Positions 1 through 9,567 of a DNA stretch of 17,456 bases are shown piece by piece (the first letter of the stretch is position 1; each line of letters begins with the position of its first letter). The stretch covers positions 1 to 17,456 of the forward strand of contig JAJIRX010000952.1 in NCBI GenBank assembly GCA_023853785.1. The letters run 5' to 3'. The notes under the pieces are model-generated. The model was not told the origin of the DNA. It saw nothing but the letters and a program-made list of their open reading frames with translations, and did no database searches. Origin of the DNA: Psilocybe azurescens. Taxonomy: Eukaryota > Basidiomycota > Agaricomycetes > Agaricales > Agrocybaceae. The translations under genes were made by a program, and so were the position numbers.

Positions 1-227
1 CTAGTGTATGTACTTAGCAGACTACTGGGTGCTGTTCTACAGAATTATTAGTATAGTTTGAACACTTGACCTCTTTTAAATATTTTCTATGTTTTCTAGT
101 ATATAAACTATGCAGTAGTATGGCTTGGAATGCAAGAAAGTTACAATCCCCAAATTTCTTCACAGCAAAGTTTTCAAGCTATCAGTACTCAGTCCCAGCA
201 CTCCAGCACACATCCAATCAATTTCTA
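1..227. other. AT-rich sequence, no gene seen
   Basis: I see no coding signature here. The open frames that run through it are pyrimidine-biased and continue into the tandem repeat that starts near 228. It probably belongs to the same repeat or transposon debris as the following kilobases. Confidence 0.4.
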
Positions 228-977
228 TCAGTATTCAGCACAAATTCAACAGTTATTCCAGATCATCAAGACATCGCGAGAGTTGTAACAGACAACCCTC
301 CATTCATGCTTTCACATCCCAGAGCAATTTATCCAGTTCATTTTGATCCTATCATCCTCCAAGCCCTTTATTCTTTCTCTACATCCAGATTCTCAACTCT
401 CCATAGCTTCTATTGTTCCAGAATATTTTATTCAGCAATCTTGGTCTTGTTGTCATCTTCCTCCATTGCTCTAGTCACTCTTTATCTGCCACATTGCTCT
501 GTTTAATTTTTTGGTTTAAGAATATTGCTTAGGTTGTCACCTTAGTTGATCTAGCCATTACTCTATCACCAGGCCTTACTTCCAGCCTTGTAGAAGCTGC
601 AGAATTGATTGAAGCACACTAGAATCAAGACTAGATTCTCACTCCTGCCTCTGTATCTATCTGTACAATTTATCTAGTCATTTTCCCTTCACAGTCATCA
701 CTTTTCATTCACACTGTTCTACTCTAATCAAGTTAGGTATCTTCCTCCCAGTAAACACTTGAGGGCATTTTATACTCCCTCATCTATTTCTCCTCCTTCA
801 GATGTCCCTGCCCTCCTCAGACCATATACATTTTTCACAACCTAGGGGCCAAGCCAGGCCTCACTTTAACTCAACAGGGAGAAAGTTGTCTTATTCAGTC
901 TAGATCATTCCTCTCTGGTTTGTGTTTTGGTTTTGATTTCTATATCAAATCACACTACATAGTTCAGTACCCACAGA
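228..977. repeat. 750-bp tandem repeat, copy A
   Basis: This block recurs almost directly behind itself with an offset of 750 bp: the motif CAGTATTCAGCACAAA occurs at about 230 and again at about 980. Many later landmarks keep the same order and spacing, for example ACAGACAACCCTCCATTCATGC, TTGGTCTTGTTGTCATCTT, CTCCCAGTAAACACT and CATTCCTCTCTGGTTTG. The copies differ by scattered substitutions and small indels, so the duplication is not recent. No domain is recognisable on either strand. It may be LTR or other transposon debris, but I cannot assign a family. Copy A has no MITE and keeps the empty insertion site at about 838-840. Confidence 0.85.
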
Positions 978-1593
978 TCAGTATTCAGCACAAAAATCAG
1001 CAGTTATTCCAGTTATTCAAGATGTTCTTCAAAGATTGGAACAGACAACCCTCCATTCATGCTCTTGCATTCCAGAGCAATTTATCCAGTTCATTTTGAT
1101 CTTATCATCCCCTGAACCCTTTATTTTTCCCTCTACACTCAGATCCTCAACTCTCCATTGCTTCCATTGTTTCAGAATATTTTATGCAGCAACCTTGGTC
1201 TTGTTGTCATCTTTATCCCTTACTCTAGTCATCCTTCATCCACCTCACTGCTCTGTTTGACTTTGTGGTTTAAGAATATCACTTAGGTTGTCACCTTTGA
1301 TCACCCTAGTCACTCTTCATTCACCAGACCTTACTTGGCTTTGTGGAAGCTGCAGACTTGGCTGAAACAATTTAGAACCAAGACTGCATCTTTATTTCTG
1401 CTCCTGTACCTATCTTCTAATTTATCTAGGCATACTTCCTTTCCACTGTCAATGCACTTTATTCAGACCATTTTACCCTAACTAAGTTGGATATTTTCCT
1501 CCCAGTAAACACTCAAGGGTGTTTTATACCTCCTCATCCATTTCTTATCCTTCAGACATCTCTGCACTTCTCAGACCACATACACTTTCATAA

Positions 1594-1697
1594 GGCTCTG
1601 TTTGGCAATGAGAATACAAGAGAATATGGCTATATTCTGATTTTGATGGCAGACATATTCTTTCCCAATCAAGTAAGTCCAGCACGTGCAGCATTTT
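1594..1697 (+). repeat. Left terminal inverted repeat of the MITE
   Basis: About 104 bp that reappear inverted at 2353-2455 with a few substitutions and small indels. The outermost 15 bases are identical in both ends. Confidence 0.88.
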
Positions 1698-2352
1698 CTG
1701 CCATGCCCATTTAATAGACTATCTGGACAATAAAGTCCTGTGCACGCAGCAGCATGGAGACCTTGCCTTTCATGTTGGAAGTCTTTTAAATTGTAAAATG
1801 GTCTCTGGTAGCTGGAAGGTGAACATATTTCTGATAAAATGGCCCAGATGACACTGTATTTAGAACAAGTTGGAAATACTTATAATAAACTTATAGCCCT
1901 ATGATTTTTCATCACAATATTATCTACCTACATTGGAATTGTTTCATTTGATCTCTGAAACCACTCTCCAACATGCCTCACCAAAAGACCAGTGACACAC
2001 ATGTACAAGAAGATTGCAGCTTGTTTGTAAGTCCTATATATCTAGAATATTCAAGGCCACATACAGTATGTAGTTCATGTACAAAAGCAATGATTGTACC
2101 CCCAGTTCTGCCCAGATCCAATCTGGATAACCACAAATCAACTCTTTCACTCAGGCTTCACCTGACAATGAGAATGTATAATAGTCCTGTTTCCAGTTGG
2201 CAGTAGAACAGAGAGAAATACAAGGTTGCTGCCACACTGATAACTTGTATCATGTAGGCAGCAACTGAAATAAGCTACCTGTACTGCAGATCGGGGTTGC
2301 AGGAAAGCACAAGAGATGAGCCTTGAGCTTGATCAATGATAAATCGCCACAT

Positions 2353-2455
2353 GAATATGCAGCATGTGCTGGACTTACTTGATTGGGAAAGAATACAACC
2401 ACCATCAAAATCAGAATATAGCCATATTCTCATATTCTTGTTGCCAAACAGAGCC
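2353..2455 (-). repeat. Right terminal inverted repeat of the MITE
   Basis: Inverted partner of 1594-1697. Similarity fades inward at about 2353, where the left arm diverges after the GCAT motif. Confidence 0.88.
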
Positions 2456-2592
2456 TAACCTAGTGGCCAAGCCAGCCCTCACTTTAACTCAACAGGGAGA
2501 GAGTCATCTTATCTAGTCTAGACCATTCCTCTCTGGTTTGTGTTTTGGTTTTTGGTTTCTATATCAAATTACACACTTTGTAGTTCAGTGCA

Positions 2593-3700
2593 ACTTGTGC
2601 AGAGACTATTATTGCAAGCATATGGCCCTGTAAGGTGTGCATATATCACTCTATTTTCCTATTCTTCCAATGTTCTCCTTGTGGAATGATGTTAAAAAAT
2701 ATGCTGTCTGCTTCAAGACAGGTGATGAACTTAGAGATGATGGATTCTCTGGCAGGATCAAAGTGAAGAGCCTTGACTTTGTTTCTTGTTTTCTATTCCC
2801 AAGCAGATTTTGTGAGTTTCCAAGATTCAAGAGCTTGGTCTCTTTTAGCAAGTAAGTGAGTCTTGATGGCATCAGAGCAGTCATCTATGTAGACAATCAT
2901 GTAGAGTTTGCCATGAGATGTGACAATGGAGAATGGACCACACATATCAGTAAAGAGTGGGCCAAGGAGGACTTTTGACTTTGGTGTCATTGATGGTGGA
3001 CATAGAGAATGAGCATGCTCGCCAATTATGCACAGCTCACATTTTGACAGAGTGTCAGTTGGTGGGAAAGTTACACCTAAGATGGACTTGAGAGATGACA
3101 AGTTGCCATCTCTCCTATGTGTTCCATACAATAATGCCCTAGGTCCATAGTTTTGTTGACTTTGGCATATAGAGTGATTTTCAAAAAGATGGTCAGTGTG
3201 AGATTTGATGCAAGCAGGAATTCAATGTGAAGAAAATATAAGTTATTAGAGATTTTGCCTGTATAGATATCTTTTCTCTTTTCCAATTTATAGTGAAGTA
3301 TCTGGTCTTGTTTTTGAAAACAAGTTTACTATCCTTTGCTGTGATTCTGCTGAGCAAGAGCAGGTTCAAGGCAGCATCAGGGTGTGTAAGCAATTGCAAA
3401 GTTTGACAACTGTTGAGTGTCTCTCAAGCATGAGCTTTGCATAGCAAGTCCCATTTGCTTTAGTTTGAAAGATGCCTTGATTTGCTGTTGTCATACTATA
3501 AGCAGGTTCTATCTCATAGGACTAAAGAACACTTATTCTTTGAGAAGATGAGATGTTGTTCTGGAGTCAATGATATTTGCCACACTATGAGTCAACATTG
3601 CTGCAATGTCAGATATAATTATGGAAGACAATGTGACTTCTTTGATTACTGCACAAAAAAAGGTCTCTGAGATGGAGGTCTTTCCTATCTCCCACACATT
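2593..3700 (-). pseudogene. Decayed Ty1/Copia pol: protease to integrase
   Basis: Read on the minus strand from high to low coordinates, the frames give pieces of a Copia polyprotein. A protease segment at about 3555-3590 reads NIIDSRTTSHL, where the family has the DSG aspartic active site, so the site is lost (DSR). A GAG-pre-integrase segment at 3080-3400 includes RITAKDSKLVFKNKT and GHYCMEHIG. The integrase start at 2793-3131 shows the zinc-binding CELC pair, the first acidic residue in FTDMCGPF and the YIDDCSD motif. The integrase continues in shifted frames to about 2640. Several frameshifts and stops interrupt it. Reverse transcriptase and RNase H are absent; the copy stops where the tandem repeat begins. 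Confidence 0.85.
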
Positions 3701-3708
3701 CCATATGG

Positions 3709-3898
3709 ACTCCAGTGGACTCCAGTGGACACTCTGTCCAGCCAAACTGGCTGACAGATTGTCCAGTCCACTGGACTGGAACTGGACTGCAGTCCACTGG
3801 AGTCCTGCCAAATTTTCAGTCCAGTCTCAGTCCAGTGGATTATGAGTCCAGTCAAGTCCACTGGAGTCCAGTTGAATCCACTGGAGTCCACTGGATGC
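3709..3898. repeat. Left subterminal array of CCAGTGGA motifs
   Basis: Within about 190 bp the octamer CCAGTGGA or its complement TCCACTGG appears about eight times, embedded in repeats of GACTCCAGT. Direct and inverted copies alternate, so much of the stretch could fold into hairpins. Such arrays are often transposase binding sites in hAT elements; that role is inferred here. Confidence 0.85.
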
Positions 3899-4199
3899 AA
3901 TAATTAACACAATATCTGAAGTATGATCATTAGTTATTAATATTAATTGCAAAAAATAAAAGAGTAAAATCAATGGAAATAAACTCTATGAAATAACAAT
4001 TAAATGAAACAATAGTTAAATGTACATGGGGCAAAGCCTCCTATGGATACATTTTTGTATTTTGTTCAGTCCACGGGGTGAAATTTCACAGGCACATGTG
4101 ACATGCACGTGTGCCCAGCATCGGCTGATCAGCACAACAACAATCAAATGAAACGACCCCAACCTTTCTTCCAACTACCACCACCACCACCTCGTTGGT

Positions 4200-5330
4200 C
4201 GGAGCCAGGTGACAGCCAACCTGATGCGACAGAGGATGACAACAACTGTGATGGCCATGCCAACAACAATGACAATGACAGCAACAACAAGGACCCAGAC
4301 AAGGACAACCCTTGAACACGATGACAAGGACCCAGACAAGGACATAGGCAAGGACCTGGACATAAGCAAGGACCTGGACATAGGGCGAGGACCTGGACAT
4401 AGGTGAGGACCTGGACATAGGCGAGGACCTGGACATAGGCAAGAACCTGGACATAGGTGAGGATGACCCAGACGAGGGCAATGGCAAGGGCAAGGGCAAG
4501 GGCAAGGGTGGCTATGACGAGGACGAGGACAGCGGCAGCAATGGCGATGAGAGACGGCGGTGACAGGTATGGACAGGTACAAGGACAGCGGGGACGGACA
4601 ATGACCATGAGGACGGGGACAACAGCTGCTGCAACAGGGACAACAGCTGCAACAGCAACAAAGATGGCAAGGACGGACAATGGCAAGGATGGACAATGGC
4701 CACAAGGACAGGGACCAGGACCAGGACAACAGCTGCAACAGCAACGAGGACAGTGATGGCGACAGGTACAACAAGGACAAGGACGGCGATGGCGACAGGT
4801 ACGACAAAGATGAGAACGGGGGACGGGGACAACGGCTGCAACAACGATGAGGACAAGGACTGGGACGGGGACAATGGCTGTGACAACAACAAGGACAGGG
4901 ATGGCGGCTGCAACAGCAATGAGGACAGAATGCGGCAACTGCAACAGCAACAGGTACAAATGCATACAACGACAGCGGCTACAACGACAATGATGATGTG
5001 GATGATGATGTGGATGACAGCAACGGGTATGAGAACGATGCGGATGACGTGCACAAAGGTGACAACGACAGCTGCAACAGCAATAAGGGCAATGGGTACG
5101 AGGACAGCAAGGATGGTAGCTATGAGGCTGCGACAGCAACGAGGATGCAAACGACAGCGATGGGTACCAACAGGTATGAGGACAGCAGCTGCGACAGTGA
5201 CGGCAAGGGCAAAGACAACGCAGACAGCAGCTTTGAAGACAACATGGATGGCAGCTGCAAAGATGACGATGAAGGGTACAACACGTACCGACAACCCGAC
5301 GGACAACATGTACGATGGTAAAGTACTGCT
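4200..5330. repeat. GAC/CAACAG-rich low-complexity satellite
   Basis: About 1.1 kb of degenerate triplet and hexamer repeats (GACAAG, GACAGC, CAACAG, GACGAG, GATGAC). The plus strand is strongly depleted in T. Because all stop codons need T on one strand or A at set positions on the other, several long open frames exist at once, including three overlapping minus-strand frames of 264-331 codons rich in Pro, Cys, Ser, Leu and Val. Their overlap and composition mark them as by-products of the base bias. No domain is visible. Confidence 0.85.
4350..4463. repeat. 18-bp minisatellite, about six units
   Basis: The unit AGGACCTGGACATAGGCG repeats about six times in near-perfect register, with one extra G at about 4383. 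It is the most homogeneous part of the GAC-rich satellite, which suggests the newest amplification. Confidence 0.85.
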
Positions 5331-5492
5331 CCTGCCCCTCCTTTTTATTTTTTATTTTTATTCACTTTTTTATTTGCTTTTTCTTCCTTTGTCTTGGCCC
5401 TCGCATGTAGATAGTAATGTATTAAATAGTTATTAATATACTGTATTCCACTAATCTGAATTTATGTTAAGATTGAATTTATTTACTGTATC

Positions 5493-5649
5493 AAGTCCAG
5501 TGGACTCCAGTGGACTGCAGTTATTTTAGTTTATATTCACTGTATAGTATAAGATCTACTAAAGTGCAGTGGAATCCAATGGAGTCCACTGGAGTCCACT
5601 GGACTCTGTTTACCTTTTACACTCAGTATATAGGCAAGTCCAGTGGAGT
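5493..5649. repeat. Right subterminal array of CCAGTGGA motifs
   Basis: At least five copies of CCAGTGG or CCACTGG lie between 5493 and 5649 and end in the inverted terminus of the 3709-5649 element. They match the left array in sequence, including the GACTCCAGTGGACTGCAG context. Confidence 0.8.
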
Positions 5650-5657
5650 CCATATGG

Positions 5658-6583
5658 ATTATGTGGGGATGGTAAAGTACTGCTGAGATGTCTATTGGGA
5701 TAAGCTGATGGTTCTAGAGCTAAGCTGGAAGAAACAGCTGATATAACCACTTCTGGTTTTGACTCCTTTGATTTTTCCTTCACCTTGTCTCTTGGACTTT
5801 GCTCTTCCATTTCCCTTCTGATGGTGAAACAGTGATTAGCATTATGTAAACATAATTTACAGACAGTACAAGCAATACCAAATGGGTTTTTGTTGTGCTT
5901 CCTGATTTCTGTGACTTCGTTGACAAGGTTTGTGTACTCAGAATTAGGTGCATTGTGTTTCCTAGTGATTTTAATGGCAGCAAGATATTGGCATTTGATG
6001 GTAAGACATTGGATAATTTGATTCAGCAATGTGTCAGGCAGGACAAAGACAAGTGAAGTGTCCTGAGTGAAGCAGTGATTCTGCATGCACTGTGTAAAAA
6101 GCATAGCAAAATGTTTCCATGAACCAGATGAGGATAGTCCTTGGATAATTGAGTGGACTATATTATACTCAAAATATGGTATATTCATCTCATGAAGCTT
6201 GGGCTGACTATGCTGAAATTCACTTATGTAGTTTTCGGGTTGGTGTGATTCTTGAGCTGAAGACTATGTATAGTCTGTCTTTGATTTCAAACTGAGATGC
6301 AATGTCACAACAAGCATACAAAGCTTCGATAGCTTTCTATACAATCTGAGCAGTCTTGTCCAGTCTTTGTGGCAGTAATGTAAGACATATGGAGGATATT
6401 CAGCAAAGGACAATAGTCTTTGGTTTGAGTCATTTAGCCACCACTTGTTGTATTGCTTGATTTTGATTTCCATTACTGTTGCAAAGCTGGGAATTGTAGA
6501 TTTGAGTTTCTTTGCAAAGAAAATAGAATTTTGTGTCCTCAGAGGTTTCTTGTCTTGAAGGATTTGACCTATACCCTCATGCC
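5658..6583 (-). pseudogene. Copia gag, main part, with CCHC zinc knuckle
   Basis: On the minus strand, 5658-6188 is open and contains CTVCKLCLHNANHC, an exact CX2CX4HX4C nucleocapsid knuckle, followed by a Lys/Glu-rich and Ser-rich tail. Upstream frames (6264-6473 and up to about 6583) continue a gag-like helical region, including QILQDKKPLRTQ and KWWLNDSNQ. Stops and frameshifts break it, for example near 6190-6260 and 6555. The reading direction and order agree with the protease and integrase remnants at 2593-3700, from which it is separated by the element at 3709-5649. Gag would form the virus-like particle of a retrotransposon; this copy cannot. Confidence 0.8.
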
Positions 6584-6644
6584 AGATAGTATTTTACAGT
6601 GCCCCACTGGTACTAGTTGGAACTGGTCAGAACCATTTGGACTG

Positions 6645-6692
6645 AGCCAAAACCAGTCAGAACCAGTCAGAACCAGTCAGAATCCAGTCAGA
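6645..6692. repeat. 10-bp tandem repeat, about four copies
   Basis: CCAGTCAGAA is repeated head-to-tail about four times, the last with an extra T. It belongs to the left subterminal zone of the 6593-8196 element. Confidence 0.8.
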
Positions 6693-7518
6693 ATTTCTCA
6701 AAATGTATTTACTCAGTGTACCAAATAATGCTTTGTCAGTCTTACATAATAATTGCTTATATAAGCTTATAAATAATGTATTGAAATCACATGACATTTG
6801 TGCTTAGTTAGTATTACATAATAATATTTTTACATAAGCTTTTAAATAATCCATTCAGGAATACATAATATTAGTAATAAATGTGAAATTATAAAATGCA
6901 CTCAACAGAAATTGAATCAACAGCTTTATATATATTAATTCTACACATGTTTTACCAACTACACTATTATTGTTTGTGTTATTTTCCACATTTAATAAAT
7001 TATATATATATATATTTTACAACACTCAATAATATATTCTGGCACTTTCTCTGAAGCTATATCTATATATCATATATCAAAATGATCAGAAAATTGGATG
7101 CAATGCACCTGAAATTATATCATTATGTGAATATTATGTAAGCATATCCAATATGCAAAATACTGTAAATTTGAATATATATAAAAATTGTAAACAACTT
7201 TTGCAATAAAATAGCACCTTGTCAGCTATATTTTAATAGTGTTGCAATAATAGAAATTAATAGAATACAAAGATCAATTTTATTCAAAAAATTTAGATTA
7301 TATAAGCACAGATTTATATAAAAATAGGTATTTCTTTACAAAAAATTTTAAATTTTATATAACTATTACATAAACATATTCTCCTAAATTTTACAATTCT
7401 AACAATACCAAATTTGTCATAAACTGATAAGATCTATGTATATTGTTTGTGTTATTGCTTGCTGAGCTGTAAATGATGTGCTGACATAATATGGTTCCAC
7501 TTTGTACCACTCAGATTC

Positions 7519-7941
7519 TGTTACGGACACTTTATTTTCTTTTTGCTTTTGCTTTCTCTTTCTTTTCTTTTCCTTTTCTTTGTCATCCGTCACATCATTG
7601 ATACATCATTGTATGTTCTGATGAACTTTGCTTTCCATCATATCTACGAAACTCCATCATATTTTTGATGGACTTTCACTTCTATCTTTATGATACATCT
7701 TTTGATGAACGCTTGATCTGTTTCCTCTATTCTTATATACATCTGCTGATGAACATTCAAACTCATTTCAACTTGCTGTGCGGTTCATAGTATTTATACC
7801 AGGAAGGATCCACTGTATTCTTTAGCTAGTTCTTGAGAATCTAACCTCCTCTTACTTGACACCACTTGGAACTCGCTGTTCTTGACTACTTGACTGTTGG
7901 CTTTATCCACGCGACGTGAATATAAGCTTGAAGTTGTAACA
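7519..7941. mobile_element. Solo LTR, 423 bp, TSD GATTC
   Basis: The segment begins TGTTACGGACAC and ends AGTTGTAACA, giving inverted termini TGTTAC/GTAACA. It is flanked by perfect 5-bp duplications GATTC (7514-7518 and 7942-7946). Inside are a pyrimidine tract (7535-7580), four spaced ACATC...GATGAAC-type repeats and a possible TATA box (TATTTATA, about 7789). No internal retrotransposon sequence follows, so this is a solo LTR left by LTR-LTR recombination. Copia or Gypsy origin cannot be decided from the LTR alone. It is the youngest insertion in this stack because its borders are intact. Confidence 0.85.
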
Positions 7942-8196
7942 GATTCCACTCAGAACTGGATCTAATTAAGTTTAAAATTTGGATAAATTCCATCTAGATT
8001 CTGGTCAAATTCTGATCAGAATTGGATCAGACTTGATAACAGTGGAACCAATCAGTACCAGTGATTCTGATCAGAATCTGGACAGAAAACTTGGACATTT
8101 TTCTGCTAATTTGGCAGAGACACTGCCAAATAAAATTCTGGTTGAAACCAATCAGAGTTCAACTGGTTCTGATTGATATCTGTAGGAGAGTGTAAA

Positions 8197-8269
8197 GACC
8201 TCCATGCCAGGCATCATAGTTAGAGCTTCCAACCAGTAGCTTGATGTGATCCAATTTGATGGTGGTCAT
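8197..8269 (-). pseudogene. Copia gag N-terminal fragment
   Basis: A minus-strand ATG at 8269 opens MTTIKLDHIKLLVGSSNYDA followed by WHGGL, matching the typical Copia gag start (a short lead, then a G-S-N-Y-x-x-W motif). The frame is cut at about 8196 by the element at 6593-8196, and gag resumes near 6583. It is the 5' end of the same copy as 5658-6583. Confidence 0.72.
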
Positions 8270-8950
8270 ATTTTGTAATGATTACAGTGATATTGAAGTT
8301 CACCTCAGTGGTAGCACAGGTAATGAGTATGTTGTCTGATATGATTTCCCAGAGTATGAGATTTTGAGATGTATGCACATTAATTTGGTTATAAACCAAA
8401 TAAGGAGATCCTCAGTGATAACACTGTGAGGTGATACATCTGAAACTTTTGAGTAGTTCTCTGGGTTTCTAAATATATTGCAAACAAGGAGAAAAAATGC
8501 CTTTATATACAAAGGTGGAGCCCATAGCCTGTTCAAGTCTATGAAGAAGTGGAATATGATAGTGAACAACTCTATTGATGTTACCTATAAAGAAGTGGGA
8601 GCTACATAATGCAAATAAGTCTATGGTAATGATGAGAAGGACAATGAAAAGAACATATACCTGTCTTTATATGATAGTGAATGACTGAGGTGTGTTGATG
8701 AATAATATTAAGTATCTAAGTCTATGCAAACAAAATAAATCTAAATAGGAGGTGATGCAGCTGGTGAATGATGACATGTGATGTGGGTGAAGGAAGTAGA
8801 GATAACATAAGAATATCATAACACCACCAAACTAATCATGTCCTTTAGACACACCTATGATTGTCTGCTGTTCAACTCTTCATTTGATCATTTGACTTAT
8901 TTTCTTTTAGGTAAATTTGATGTCCTGTTTGGATCTAAGGCTGATGGAGA
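8270..8950 (-). other. Possible 5' leader and LTR debris of the Copia copy
   Basis: This region lies upstream of the gag start on the minus strand. It contains a minus-strand TATA-like TTTGTATATAAAGG (about 8500-8515) and a TATCAGA motif (about 8337-8343) that could be a worn primer-binding site. A near-duplicate GATAGTGAA motif occurs at about 8557 and 8671. I could not define LTR borders or find the partner LTR. No gene is visible; the 89-codon minus frame at 8300-8569 has no recognisable features. Confidence 0.3.
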
Positions 8951-9539
8951 CAGATTCAACAATTTAGTATCATCAATTATAATAAAAAGAGCTTAGACTC
9001 TTTCTCACAAGACACAAATCACTATTTTGATTGGCTGGTTAGTGTCTCCCAGTTTTGGATGGAAAGCTTGGAGGCAATGTAAATTGATTTCTAAAGCATT
9101 CTTGAACCTTCTGTGCTAACTGGGCACAAGACATCAATAACAACAGATGCTTGCACATCTCTGGCAACTTCTAGAATTTTTGTAAATGAGAGTAAAATGG
9201 CCATTTATATAAAAGTAGGTACTAGCTGAAGGCTCAAAAGATGGGAGAGCACAGTTATGAATTGCCTAACAAGGCACTGATTTAGTCACAAATGACTTCA
9301 TTCATTTTTGGCTGCATCAGATTGCTGCAAAGTTATCCCTCATGAGGTTGACAACTTCTTCTTTGCCATGTTAGGTTTTTATTTTATTTTTATTTTTTTG
9401 AATTCTCTGGATTATTTTGTAACAAGTAAACTAACCTAAACTAACTACTAAGATGCACAGATTGGAGACATACCTTGCCTGTCTGCAAAAGAGTCTACCT
9501 AAGTACAGCTATAGGAATTGTAAACTGGTGTCTTAGATT
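8951..9539. other. AT-rich sequence upstream of a Helitron end
   Basis: No open frame or domain is seen. It probably holds part of the body of the Helitron-like element whose 3' terminus is at 9540-9567. I could not place the 5' terminus. Confidence 0.35.
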
Positions 9540-9567
9540 GCCCATGCAAAGCATGGGTCACTGCTAG
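9540..9567 (+). mobile_element. Helitron-like 3' terminus
   Basis: A perfect hairpin CCCATGC-AAA-GCATGGG (9541-9557) is followed six bases later by CTAG (9564-9567) and then T. A short GC-rich hairpin just before a CTRR terminus, with insertion ahead of T, is the hallmark 3' end of Helitron rolling-circle transposons. The hairpin-to-CTRR gap is slightly shorter than the usual 10-12 bases. No Rep/helicase gene is present in the window, so this would be a non-autonomous or truncated copy. Confidence 0.65.

Larger units (their letters stand above)
1594..2455. mobile_element. PIF/Harbinger-like MITE (Tourist type), 862 bp
   Basis: The element starts GGCTCTGTTTGGCAA and ends with the inverted equivalent TTGCCAAACAGAGCC. 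Terminal inverted repeats of about 103 bp (1594-1697 and 2353-2455) share long identical stretches, such as AATATGGCTATATTCTGATT and TTCTTTCCCAATCAAGTAAG. It is flanked on both sides by TAA (1591-1593 and 2456-2458), the 3-bp target duplication typical of PIF/Harbinger elements, and the terminus resembles the known Tourist/Harbinger consensus. The interior (1698-2352) has only one short open frame (1973-2206, 77 codons) with no transposase signature, so the element is non-autonomous. Copy A of the host repeat supplies the unoccupied site, which fixes both borders. Confidence 0.88.
978..2592. repeat. 750-bp tandem repeat, copy B, split by a MITE
   Basis: This is the second copy of the 750-bp unit. 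Its first 613 bp lie at 978-1590. Its tail lies at 2459-2592 and matches copy A 841-970 (GGCCAAGCCAG, CTCACTTTAACTCAACAGGG, GGTTTGTGTTTTGGTTTT). The two parts are pushed apart by the 862-bp element at 1594-2455. The short plus-strand open frames at 66-506 and 1036-1260 translate to similar F/L/S-rich peptides only because they lie at matching places in the two copies. I do not regard them as genes. Confidence 0.85.
3709..5649. mobile_element. Non-autonomous DNA element (hAT-like?), 1,941 bp
   Basis: It lies between two copies of the 8-bp palindrome CCATATGG (3701-3708 and 5650-5657). Its ends are inverted: ACTCCAGTGGAC at the left and ACTCCACTGGAC read inward from the right (11 of 12 match). 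Both ends carry dense arrays of the same short motif. The element separates the gag part (above 5657) from the protease part (below 3701) of one Copia copy, which independently supports an insertion. An 8-bp duplication with subterminal motif arrays suggests a hAT-like origin, but no transposase is encoded and the termini are not a textbook hAT end. The interior is AT-rich (3899-4090), then a GAC-rich satellite (4200-5330), then T-rich and AT-rich sequence (5330-5490). Confidence 0.7.
6593..8196. mobile_element. Second non-autonomous element inserted in gag
   Basis: This AT-rich block separates the gag N-terminus (8269 downward) from the rest of gag (below 6584). Both ends carry arrays of a CCAGTCAGAA-like motif, in direct and inverted form (6600-6700 and 7940-8180; GATCAGAATTGGATCAG, ACCAATCAG, ACTGGTTCTGATTG). 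The borders are uncertain. A short inverted TTTACA/TGTAAA pair lies at 6593 and 8196. Alternatively, an imperfect 8-bp duplication (6584-6591 and 8187-8194, 6 of 8 identical) would shift the ends by a few bases. The interior has no transposase, and a solo LTR is nested at 7519-7941. Apart from that, 6720-7510 is featureless AT-rich sequence. Confidence 0.55.

Noticed and set aside
66..506. Plus-strand 146-codon frame
   Set aside because: It lies largely in the tandem repeat, and a related peptide appears at 1036-1260 only because the DNA is duplicated. It has no initiation context or domain.
4144..5139. Long minus-strand open frame (331 codons) and overlapping 264- and 265-codon frames
   Set aside because: All lie in the GAC-rich satellite, overlap in different frames and consist of Pro/Cys/Ser/Leu/Val runs. 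They exist because the repeat lacks stop triplets.
3709..5649. CRISPR-like array from the repeated motifs
   Set aside because: The repeats are short, irregular and in both orientations, with no constant spacer length, and the DNA is eukaryotic.
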